In this document: positions 42,306-48,652 of the stretch, in pieces
How positions within the stretch are numbered: position 1 is the first letter of the stretch
How the letters are laid out: each line of letters opens with the position of its first letter
NCBI GenBank assembly: GCA_963668595.1
Contig: OY764876.1
Span: 2,170,001 to 2,234,000, forward strand
DNA from: GWE2-42-39 sp963668595
Lineage (GTDB): Bacteria; Bacteroidota; Bacteroidia; Bacteroidales; Prolixibacteraceae
DNA: 64,000 nt
Direction of reading: 5' to 3'
Program-made: the position numbers and the translations under genes
Notes under the pieces: generated by a model
What the model was told of the DNA's origin: nothing
The model's database searches: none
Seen by the model: only the letters and a program-made list of their open reading frames with translations

Positions 42306-42698
42306 TAATATTGAAAACAGCAGTCCCGATATGGTTGATAATCCTATTTTCGAACCTGAAAATCCAACTACCAGTCCAATTACTAATCCTGCCATCATTG
42401 ATACAAACAGCAAGGTGTCCAACTTAACTTCCCAAGAAATTTGAATCTTATGCACACCTTTCTTTTCAATACGAATAAATCCTTCTCTTAAAATTTTTAA
42501 TGCTTCAATTTTATTCTTTCCTGAATGTGTCGTATTTCTCACAATTCTTTCAAATTCAATTGTATCAATTCTTACTTGAGATTTTGCTTCGAGTTCTTTT
42601 AGTTTCTCCTGAATTTTTTTCTTAAATGATTCAATATATGGGTCAGTATTTCCTTGAACCACTTTTTCTATTGTATTTGAGTATCGAAGAAGTTTCAT
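42240..42698 (-). CDS. Hypothetical membrane protein (152 aa)
   Basis: No family is recognised. The N-terminal half (1-95) is charged and helical with a Lys/Glu-rich segment (SFKKKIQEKLKELEAKSQ). The C-terminal half has two close transmembrane helices (about 95-140) with a Gly-rich first helix GLVIGLVVGFSG. It is AT-rich like the other genes of this cluster. The 3' end of the gene is duplicated 0.7 kb upstream. Confidence 0.6.
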   Translation of the reverse strand: MKLLRYSNTIEKVVQGNTDPYIESFKKKIQEKLKELEAKSQVRIDTIEFERIVRNTTHSGKNKIEALKILREGFIRIEKKGVHKIQISWEVKLDTLLFVSMMAGLVIGLVVGFSGSKIGLSTISGLLFSILAYSIGYAVIKMKIDKIVETSV

Positions 42699-42954
42699 AA
42701 ATCTTTTTTTAGTTTATAAATTGACAGAGACCTTTATCGATAGAGTTTTTTTAATATGAGCTGCCAACGGCAGTCCGTCTAAAAAAACCTCCAATTTCTA
42801 TGCTATTGAATATGATTTTGGGGTCTGTTAAACAGCGACTTGAAAATAGTGATAAATTTTTATTTTCATAATAAGAATGCTTATTGATTTTTTAAATGGT
42901 TCAATAAGTCTGTTTTTTTAGCTGTAAAAACGATATTGAAATGTGCCTATAATC
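42699..42954. other. AT-rich intergenic segment
   Basis: About 255 bp upstream of the 152-aa gene with no convincing open frame. It carries AT-rich runs and, at its end, GCCTATAAT (42946-42954), which resembles the outer arm (GCCCTATAAC) of the palindromic repeat described at 45972. Confidence 0.4.
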
Positions 42955-43031
42955 TCATATCAAAGTCATACGGATGTTTCCACAATTTTGTCAATCTTCA
43001 TTTTTATAACTGCGTATCCAATCGAATATGC
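42955..43031. repeat. 77-bp direct repeat, copy 2 (orphan gene end)
   Basis: A perfect copy of 42229-42305 without the rest of the gene. It is fused directly to the attC-like repeat at 43032, so it replaces the outer part of that repeat. Confidence 0.95.
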
Positions 43032-43125
43032 CTTAGGCGAGATCAAGCACAAAAGCAGCCTGAGCGGAAAGTTGCCCACCGAAAACCACTGCTGCCGTGC
43101 TTGCCGGGTAGCTGAAGTTATGGGC
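43032..43125. repeat. attC-like palindromic repeat, copy a (partial)
   Basis: It shares two blocks with copy c: the segment GATCAAG...AAAAGCAGCCTGAGCGG (43041-43068) and the core CCGAAAACCACTGCTGCCG (43079-43097) ending in GGGTAGCTGAAGTTATGGGC. It lies immediately downstream of the DUF975-like gene. Similar repeats in other genomes mark integron-type gene cassettes, but the core does not exactly match GTTRRRY, so the label is tentative. Confidence 0.6.
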
Positions 43126-43130
43126 TGGTT

Positions 43131-43739
43131 TTAGGCATTTTCAACAGTTAATTGATTTCCTTTTACATCATCATAAAATTTCGCCATACTCACTTGCATA
43201 TATGGGAACAACCATAGGAGACCTATGCCTAATGTGAGGATACAGAGTAATGCTAATCCAAAAAATCTTAATCCTAAACAAAAATATTTCCATTTGTATC
43301 CATTCATCATTATTTTACTTTTATCAATTGCGTCCATTGCTCCAATTGAATTATCATCTGCAAGAATATAGAAAGTCATTGAATAAGACAGAGCGGCAAT
43401 AATTCCAGGTATTATTAATAATAGTGTCCATAGAATTACGAACAATACCATCAGTAGATACGCTCCTAATGAAGTGCCGAAATTGTTAAATCCATGGAAT
43501 ATTTGTTCAAGTCTAGCATCTTGATTTCTTGACAATGTTAAGGCAAAGATTGCCATACCAAGTGCAAATGGACCTGCAATAATAAGAGAAAGTAATCCTG
43601 CAATTGGAAAAAATTGGGTAATTGCCTGAATCGAACCAATTACTAAAATATACACTACAAATGTTCCTATTGCTAATCCCCATTTCCCTTTTAGAGATTC
43701 TCTAGACATTCTCATTAAAACTACATTTTCAGTTTTCAT
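43131..43739 (-). CDS. DUF975-like membrane protein
   Basis: A 202-residue integral membrane protein. The N-terminus MKTENVVLMRMSRESLKGKWGLAIG matches the start of DUF975 proteins, followed by four to five helices, an internal FALGMAIFALTLSRNQ and LEQIFHGFNNFG, and a WLFPYMQVSMAKFYDD end. The function is unknown. The frame opens at 43838, but the ATG at 43739 gives the family-like start. It is bounded downstream by attC-like copy a and upstream by an IS3 element, so it behaves like a cassette gene. Confidence 0.72.
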   Translation of the reverse strand: MKTENVVLMRMSRESLKGKWGLAIGTFVVYILVIGSIQAITQFFPIAGLLSLIIAGPFALGMAIFALTLSRNQDARLEQIFHGFNNFGTSLGAYLLMVLFVILWTLLLIIPGIIAALSYSMTFYILADDNSIGAMDAIDKSKIMMNGYKWKYFCLGLRFFGLALLCILTLGIGLLWLFPYMQVSMAKFYDDVKGNQLTVENA

Positions 43740-43944
43740 AATTAGTTTTTTTTTTCCTACTCTTATGGCTTTTCGGTATCGCCCCGTTTTTTGAGTGGTT
43801 TCTGGCTCCACTTTATATTTTGGTCTTTTGTCTGTCAAGTATAACTGTCAAAAAGTGTCAAACCGAGTTGTTGCTGGTTTTGGTGTCTGTCCAATGTGAA
43901 GCCCTTAACCTGTCTAGTCCTAAAATATGGCTACAGGTTAAACA

Positions 43945-44808
43945 TTAATTTAAGTTCGCTTCAAAAACCATATTTGGGGTTTTATACCCTAAAGATAGGT
44001 GAAGTCTCTTACTGTTATATAGCCTTATGGCACTTTTTGTGGCCAGCTTGGCTTTTTCGGTATCGAAGAAACACTGGTCGAGGTAAAATTCGTCCTTCAA
44101 AATACCATTAACACGTTCGGCAACAGCATTCTCATAGCAGTGGTTTTCCTCGGTCATGCTGATTCTCACCTTGTGCTTTTTCAACTCATTAACATACTGG
44201 TTGCTGCAATACTGAATGCCACGGTCGGAGTGGTGTACCAATCCGGCCGCTGGACGGGCTGTCTTCTGAGCTCGTTTGAAGGCTCCAAGACAGCCCGTCA
44301 GCTCCAGTGTATCGCTGATGTTGTACCCTACAATTTTGCGCGAAAATAGGTCAGTAAGCAATGCCAAATAGCAAAACCCCTTTACGGTGCGTATATAAGT
44401 GATATCGGCCACCCAAACCTGGTTGGGCGCTGTTATCTCCATATCTTTCACCAAATTGCCGTACTTATGGAAATGGTGGTACGAGTTGGTCGTTTTGCAC
44501 GAGGCTTTCTTGCGGTGCACGAGCATATTCTCCTCCCTGAGAATGTCGAACAGCTTGTCCCTGCCAACCTTCATATGGGCAGCCTCAAACGATGGGTGCA
44601 AGGCTTCCCAAAGCTTGCGTGTGCCGACTCTTGGCTGGTCTTTGCGCTCTTCTTTTACAAGCTCAATCACTTCGTTTTTAACCTTTTTGCGTCTTTGGAA
44701 ACGCTTCTGGTATTTGTACCAGGCATCGCGATGAAGCCCGAAGCAGGCGCAGGTTTCCCTTACGCCTGCAACACCCGCCTTTTGCGACTTGGGCAATGCT
44801 TTCATCAT
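43945..44808 (-). CDS. IS3-family transposase OrfB
   Basis: A 287-residue integrase-core (rve) transposase. The DDE residues are in WVADITYIRT, VHHSDRGIQYCS and ENAVAERVNGILKDEF. An HTH_21-like segment (KNEVIELVKEERKDQPRVGTR) precedes them. It overlaps orfA by 4 bp, so it may be made by coupling or by a fused OrfAB product. No disruption is visible. Confidence 0.95.
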   Translation of the reverse strand: MMKALPKSQKAGVAGVRETCACFGLHRDAWYKYQKRFQRRKKVKNEVIELVKEERKDQPRVGTRKLWEALHPSFEAAHMKVGRDKLFDILREENMLVHRKKASCKTTNSYHHFHKYGNLVKDMEITAPNQVWVADITYIRTVKGFCYLALLTDLFSRKIVGYNISDTLELTGCLGAFKRAQKTARPAAGLVHHSDRGIQYCSNQYVNELKKHKVRISMTEENHCYENAVAERVNGILKDEFYLDQCFFDTEKAKLATKSAIRLYNSKRLHLSLGYKTPNMVFEANLN

Positions 44809-45176
44809 GGCTTGGTGTTTAGCTTTTTTTTTAGCTCTGCCACCGTTTTATAGCCCAGCATCTCGGCAGCCACCTCAAGGTACGAATCGCTCACCAACTG
44901 GTCTAAATCCTTCTTTAGCAACAGCTTCTTGAGTTGTTCGATCTCCTTTTGGAGCTCCTTCAATCGGGTGATTTCGTCTTTGTTTTCGATCATGATCCGT
45001 GTGTTCATTAAGTCTTTACGGTCGTACTTCTTGATCCATTCGTTTACGGTACTGCTTTGGATACCATAAATCCGGGACAACTCCCGTTTGGTATATTTTC
45101 CCGTACTAAGTTCGGCTAAAATTTTGAGTTTGAAACCCTCACTGTAACGTCGTGTTACCTGATCATTTTGATACAT
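44805..45176 (-). CDS. IS3-family transposase OrfA
   Basis: A 123-residue helix-turn-helix protein (HTH_8/OrfA type): RRYSEGFKLKILAELSTGK, then RELSRIYGIQSSTVNEWIKKY, then a coiled-coil leucine zipper (KELQKEIEQLKKLLLKK). It binds the IS ends. It starts 14 bp inside the right inverted repeat and overlaps OrfB. Confidence 0.93.
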   Translation of the reverse strand: MYQNDQVTRRYSEGFKLKILAELSTGKYTKRELSRIYGIQSSTVNEWIKKYDRKDLMNTRIMIENKDEITRLKELQKEIEQLKKLLLKKDLDQLVSDSYLEVAAEMLGYKTVAELKKKLNTKP

Positions 45177-45218
45177 ATCTACAAATATTGTGTAGACATT
45201 TTTTAGGACGACTCAACC

Positions 45219-45356
45219 TTGCCCATAACGGACGGAACTATATGCAGTTGGGGATTGCGGGCGATTTCCTGTCCGGCAGGACAAGGAAATCGAGCGGAGA
45301 GCCGCCCTCCGAAAACCACTGCTGCCGCGCTTGACGGGTAGCTGATGTTATAGGGC
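45219..45356. repeat. attC-like palindromic repeat, copy b
   Basis: The outer arms GCCCATAAC (45221-45229) and GTTATAGGGC (45347-45356) are near-complementary. The interior has an inverted repeat (GATTTCCTGTCC and GGACAAGGAAATC) and the shared core CCGAAAACCACTGCTGCCG (45309-45327) followed by CGGGTAGCTGATG. It directly follows the end of the 184-aa gene and abuts the IS3 insertion point. Confidence 0.65.
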
Positions 45357-45360
45357 GTTT

Positions 45361-45915
45361 TCATTTTCTTACCTTTAAAATTTTCTCTATTTCGTCAGAT
45401 ATAATAAGCATTTTCCCTTGTTGAAATGTATAAACTAAATAAAGAATTAGCGACGTAAACAAGATTCCTGCAATGCCGATTCCAATTGAAAGTAAACTAC
45501 CTGTCAAAATGGGAAATACTGTCCAAACGATAAGCCAAATGGAAATTAAGAAAACTAACCGATATGAAATAAAGTAAGTTATCTCAAGCCTATTTTCGCT
45601 CTCTAAAAACTTTCCAAAAATTGTCAATGGAACGCCACGATAAAAAACAAAGAAATTTGGGTTCCTAAAAACTATAAATCTCGACACAAAATATCCCATT
45701 CTCAAATCGGGCAAGAACACATAATTTCCTTCTTTTTCCGAATATATTCCATCCAAATTTGTCCAGTTACTGAAATGATGAGAAATCTCTCTTTTATAAA
45801 TTTTAAAACCATAGTCAAAGTACCGCAGATTAAATCGATGAAGACCAGTCAATTCGATAATTGTCACGGTAAGATATATAACCAATAGTGATATTAAAAT
45901 TGTCTCAAAATTCAT
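45361..45915 (-). CDS. Hypothetical membrane protein (184 aa)
   Basis: No family is recognised. It has an N-terminal helix (residues 2-22), a polar middle with FYRGVPLTIFGKFLES, and two adjacent helices near the C-terminus (about 117-165), then a short basic tail. It is bracketed by attC-like copies b and c, which begin within 5 and 60 bp of its ends, as expected for a gene cassette. Base composition is AT-rich like the 152- and 202-aa genes nearby. Confidence 0.6.
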   Translation of the reverse strand: MNFETILISLLVIYLTVTIIELTGLHRFNLRYFDYGFKIYKREISHHFSNWTNLDGIYSEKEGNYVFLPDLRMGYFVSRFIVFRNPNFFVFYRGVPLTIFGKFLESENRLEITYFISYRLVFLISIWLIVWTVFPILTGSLLSIGIGIAGILFTSLILYLVYTFQQGKMLIISDEIEKILKVRK

Positions 45916-45971
45916 TCTAAATTTTCTTTCAATTTATCTCAACTCTCTCAAAATTGCGATGCAAATCAAAT

Positions 45972-46107
45972 GCCCTATAACGTAGGAGGCTACACGCAGG
46001 GGCGGACTGTCTCGCCTTAGGCGAGATCAAGCCGAAAAGCAGCCTGAGCGGAAAGATACACGCCGAAAACCACTGCTGCCGCGCTTGACGGGTAGCTGAT
46101 GTTGAAC
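45972..46107. repeat. attC-like palindromic repeat, copy c
   Basis: It runs from GCCCTATAAC (45972-45981) through the palindrome CTCGCCTTAGGCGAG (46011-46025), a block shared with copy a, and the core CCGAAAACCACTGCTGCCG (46063-46081), to GTTGAAC (46101-46107), which fits GTTRRRY. It lies upstream of the 184-aa gene. Confidence 0.65.
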
Positions 46108-46192
46108 TAAATCCGCCTACGGGCGGATAGCTTTTTAAAAGTACCCGATTCTTTCGTAATTCGGAGATTATTAACCACAAAAATTTCTGAAT

Positions 46193-46411
46193 ATGAGAAA
46201 GAAATCGGGACTTACTATCATTGAGCAGGCAGTTGTGCTTGTTCCTGAGTTTGAAAAAGTTTTTGGGAAGCTGGAACAACAGGTTTCCTTGCGCGGGCAG
46301 AGCAAAAGTACTCTGGATAATTATATCCTGCGTCAATGGGAAAAGTACGCACATTGGCAAGCAAAAACAGCAAAAAAGCAGAGAAAAAACACAGTTTGTC
46401 CTTTCAAATGA
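46193..46411 (+). pseudogene. N-terminal fragment of a tyrosine recombinase
   Basis: A 72-residue frame whose first 45 residues (EFEKVFGKLEQQVSLRGQ, SKSTLDNYI) match the SAM-like N-terminal domain of Bacteroidota phage-type integrases. After LDNYI the sequence becomes Lys/Gln-rich and unrelated, and the catalytic domain is missing. It is a remnant, probably of the recombinase that mobilised this region. The neighbouring +1 frame carries on the reading to 46463, which suggests a frameshift too. Confidence 0.6.
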
Positions 46412-46590
46412 AGTGAAAAAGCACAAAAACCTGCAGTACGTCAAAGAACGTTATATCATTTAATTTACTTCAAAAAAACAAAAACGGTCGATAAGCGCAT
46501 AGCCCTGAATCCGGCGCGTGTAGTTCAACACAGACTCATCGCTCGGTCTTGCAGACCACTCAGAGTCCTATTTATTAGCACTTGTTTTTA

Positions 46591-47733
46591 TCATTCGTCA
46601 AGTAGTTTTCTTAATTCAGTATATTCTTTTTTGCTTAAAAGATCAAGCTCATTACCTGTAGCCATTTTAATTACATGTCTTGCCTCATTAATGCGATTTA
46701 ACATCGGCAAAATGATTCTCTTCCCGTGATTTATGAAAGAGTCTAAGTCTTTTGCTGATGTTGGTATTTTATACCCTTGTCTGCCAGAAGCAATCAAAAC
46801 CCCTTTATCTCTTAGATTACCAATGACTTTTGTTCTAAAATATTCTTCTTGGATTTTCTCTTGTCTATTCTGATTTAGATGGCTAAGAATTTCAGCTGTA
46901 GTTATAAATCTGTTTCTTGGATTTGCTCTTTGAAGCCACAACAGAAGTTTTAGAAAGCTAATTTGGTCAATTTTCTGTTGGTCATTACCAGATTCTCGGT
47001 CTAAGAAGTCTTGAACTCTTAAAAAACATACTTCTGCAATTCTTGTGTCAAAAGTCTCATCGATGTTTGTTTCTTGAAACTCTTTAAATGAAAGTTCTCT
47101 TGGGAAAAAGTTTAAACTTGCAATAATTGGAGATAAGATTCTTTGATAATCATCACTATGTTCTGTTTTTTTTGAGTCATCAAAGATGTAACCCAATGTG
47201 CCTGCAACGAAGTCTGCAAGTTGAATAAAATCACTTAGTTTACTGTTTTTAATATTAAAGTCTGAACCTGAAAAAAGTGTCCTTAAATGGTGCTTCTCCA
47301 CATACTTTTTAAACTCTCTCATAAAGTCATTACCACCATGCTCATCAACGTTCAAGTCCAAACTTGGGAAAGTTCTATAAAGTTCCTTGTAGAGTAAATT
47401 ATTTAAAAATTTATAGAATGATTTTTTGTAGTTAAAACCCTCTCCAGATAATTTTCTTTTGTCGACAATTACGGCATAAATTGAAATGTCTAATTTGGCA
47501 ATGTCTTCTAGTATTTTTTTTCTCCGTGAATGATTTGGACCAACTCCGCTTGACTTAATTTCTCCTTTTTGAAAGTTGTGTCTTTTCCTAATTTCATTAA
47601 TACCTTCTTTTAATGTATCGAGATTGTCTGTCTTTGTAATAACAGTCGCAACGATGAAATGGCTTCCTTGTGACTGGAAGTCAAATGAATTGTTGCCAAA
47701 CTCATCTGCAAATGCTGTTATTTGTTGTGCCAT
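46591..47733 (-). CDS. DUF3800 protein with C-terminal winged-helix-like extension
   Basis: A 380-residue protein. The first 215 residues are a DUF3800 domain, an RNase H-like fold, with TAFADEFGNNSF (acidic first strand), IYAVIVDKRKL, LDLNVDEHGGNDFM and LSDFIQLADFVAGTLGYIF, holding several candidate metal-binding acids. The rest (about 255-345) looks like a winged-helix segment (FITTAEILSHLNQNRQEK, FRTKVIGNLRDKGVLIASG) and is not part of the standard domain. DUF3800 genes often travel with mobile and defence loci; no biochemical role is established. It stands alone in the accessory region between integrase remnants. Confidence 0.82.
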   Translation of the reverse strand: MAQQITAFADEFGNNSFDFQSQGSHFIVATVITKTDNLDTLKEGINEIRKRHNFQKGEIKSSGVGPNHSRRKKILEDIAKLDISIYAVIVDKRKLSGEGFNYKKSFYKFLNNLLYKELYRTFPSLDLNVDEHGGNDFMREFKKYVEKHHLRTLFSGSDFNIKNSKLSDFIQLADFVAGTLGYIFDDSKKTEHSDDYQRILSPIIASLNFFPRELSFKEFQETNIDETFDTRIAEVCFLRVQDFLDRESGNDQQKIDQISFLKLLLWLQRANPRNRFITTAEILSHLNQNRQEKIQEEYFRTKVIGNLRDKGVLIASGRQGYKIPTSAKDLDSFINHGKRIILPMLNRINEARHVIKMATGNELDLLSKKEYTELRKLLDE

Positions 47734-47913
47734 TGTCTGTTTTTTAAATAAGTGCTAACTAGTAAATAGCGGAACGTTTATAGTGCTTTTCGAAAGCTTG
47801 ATCGATTTTTACCACGTAACTCTCGTGTTCGCTTCATTTCATTTTTTATGCTTTAAAAGTAAATAGTTATGTTTATACAACCAAACAAATGACCATTTAT
47901 TTATCCTTCCTCT
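47734..47913. other. Intergenic segment upstream of the DUF3800 gene
   Basis: About 180 bp of AT-rich sequence without an open frame. It should hold the DUF3800 promoter. No consensus box or repeat is convincing. Confidence 0.4.
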
Positions 47914-48110
47914 TTAGCGGTAAAACACTTTGCACCAAACCATCCAACGGACTGGTAATTTTCGTTCTGCCCGTGGCAAAATATGGGTGTAAATCATCGT
48001 GGTTTTTATACTGCTGTGTCCCGGCAGCTGTTGAATATAGCGAATATCAGGTGGCAAAGCTATGTCGTAAGGTATGTACCGTTGCTTTTTCTTTCTAATC
48101 CGGCAAAAAA
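47914..48110 (-). pseudogene. C-terminal fragment of a tyrosine recombinase
   Basis: The minus-strand reading contains IRYIQQLPGHSSIKTTMIYTHI, the box II signature (LGH...TTxxYTH) of tyrosine recombinases including the catalytic tyrosine. Only this last part remains, fused to unrelated upstream residues and a divergent tail. The expected Leu before the Gly-His pair is Pro (QQLPGH), a further sign of decay. It is unlikely to be functional and probably derives from an integrase different from the fragment at 46193, since the orientation is opposite. Confidence 0.65.
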
Positions 48111-48138
48111 TCCAGCTCTTGGTTCTCTTTCGGTGCAT

Positions 48139-48374
48139 CCTGTCCCGCAATGATCGTCTCTTGTCCCGTATTTATCGTTCCTTTGTACGTTTTTAAAGTC
48201 TCCTGCCGCGTAATGACGGGTTCCTGTCCCGCATTTACCAACTCTTGTCGCGTATGAATGCAATAAAAAGTTGTCAGGACGGATAAAATGTTTGCAAATA
48301 CGGATAAATATTCGGCTAGATATAGTTTAAATTCTACCAGGTCGAACAGAAGTTTGTCAGGGCGGACAAAAAGC
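48139..48374. repeat. Degenerate 21-bp tandem repeat array
   Basis: Six consecutive 21-base units at 48139-48264 resemble CCTGTCCCGCAATGATCGTC. After a 5-base slip at 48265 five more units at 48270-48374 keep the period with weaker similarity (GTTGTCAGGACGGATAAAA type). The period is a multiple of three and the minus strand is open across the first six, so it could be a coding heptapeptide repeat, but no domain is recognised. Confidence 0.6.
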
Positions 48375-48401
48375 TGGTCATGGAGCTGTATTTTTTAGTC
48401 A

Positions 48402-48608
48402 GGGCTGTCTGAAAAGTAAACAAATCATTCTTTTTGTCATGAGGCTGTCCAAAAAGTAATTAAATCATTTTATCTGTCATGTTGATCAGGCAAGTGCCGG
48501 AGAAGGATGACAAAGCAGAAGACTTTTTGGACAGCCTCCTCTCATTATTATAATCAAAGATTCTTCGCTTCACTCAGAATGACAATGAAAAAGGTCTTTT
48601 CAGACAGC
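48402..48608. repeat. MITE-like element, outer copy
   Basis: The terminal inverted repeats GGCTGTCTGAAAAG (48402-48415) and CTTTTCAGACAGCC (48595-48608) are perfect over 14 bp. There is no open frame inside. The left part is homologous to the left part of the inner copy. Confidence 0.75.
48440..48537. repeat. MITE-like element, inner copy
   Basis: The terminal inverted repeats GAGGCTGTCCAAAAAGT (48440-48456) and ACTTTTTGGACAGCCTC (48521-48537) are perfect over 17 bp, enclosed within the outer copy. The two share GGCTGTC, AAAGTAA and GTCATG segments, so they are related. Confidence 0.78.
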
Positions 48609-48652
48609 CTCTCTGTATTCACAAACCAATAATCCGAAATTCTATTTCGTGT

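Larger units (their letters stand above)
43911..45215 (-). mobile_element. Complete IS3-family insertion sequence
   Basis: A 1305-bp element with overlapping orfA and orfB on the minus strand. Imperfect terminal inverted repeats of about 26 bp lie at 43911-43936 (starting TGTCTAGTCCTAAAATATGG) and 45190-45215 (reverse complement starting TGAGTCGTCCTAAAAAATG). Both ends are TG...CA. The flanks carry a 3-bp target duplication, ACC at 43908-43910 and at 45216-45218. Both frames are intact, so it may be active. Confidence 0.9.

Noticed and set aside
45929..46444. 171-codon frame on the minus strand across attC-like copy c
   Set aside because: It runs through the palindromic repeat and the antisense of the integrase fragment; the composition is irregular and no domain is seen.
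47889..48098. Small plus-strand frame over the recombinase remnant
   Set aside because: The minus strand holds the recognisable tyrosine-recombinase box; the plus frame is its shadow.
42061..48652. CRISPR array in the repeat-rich accessory region
   Set aside because: The repeats are palindromic intergenic elements, a 77-bp duplication and a 21-bp tandem array without spacers; no cas gene is present.
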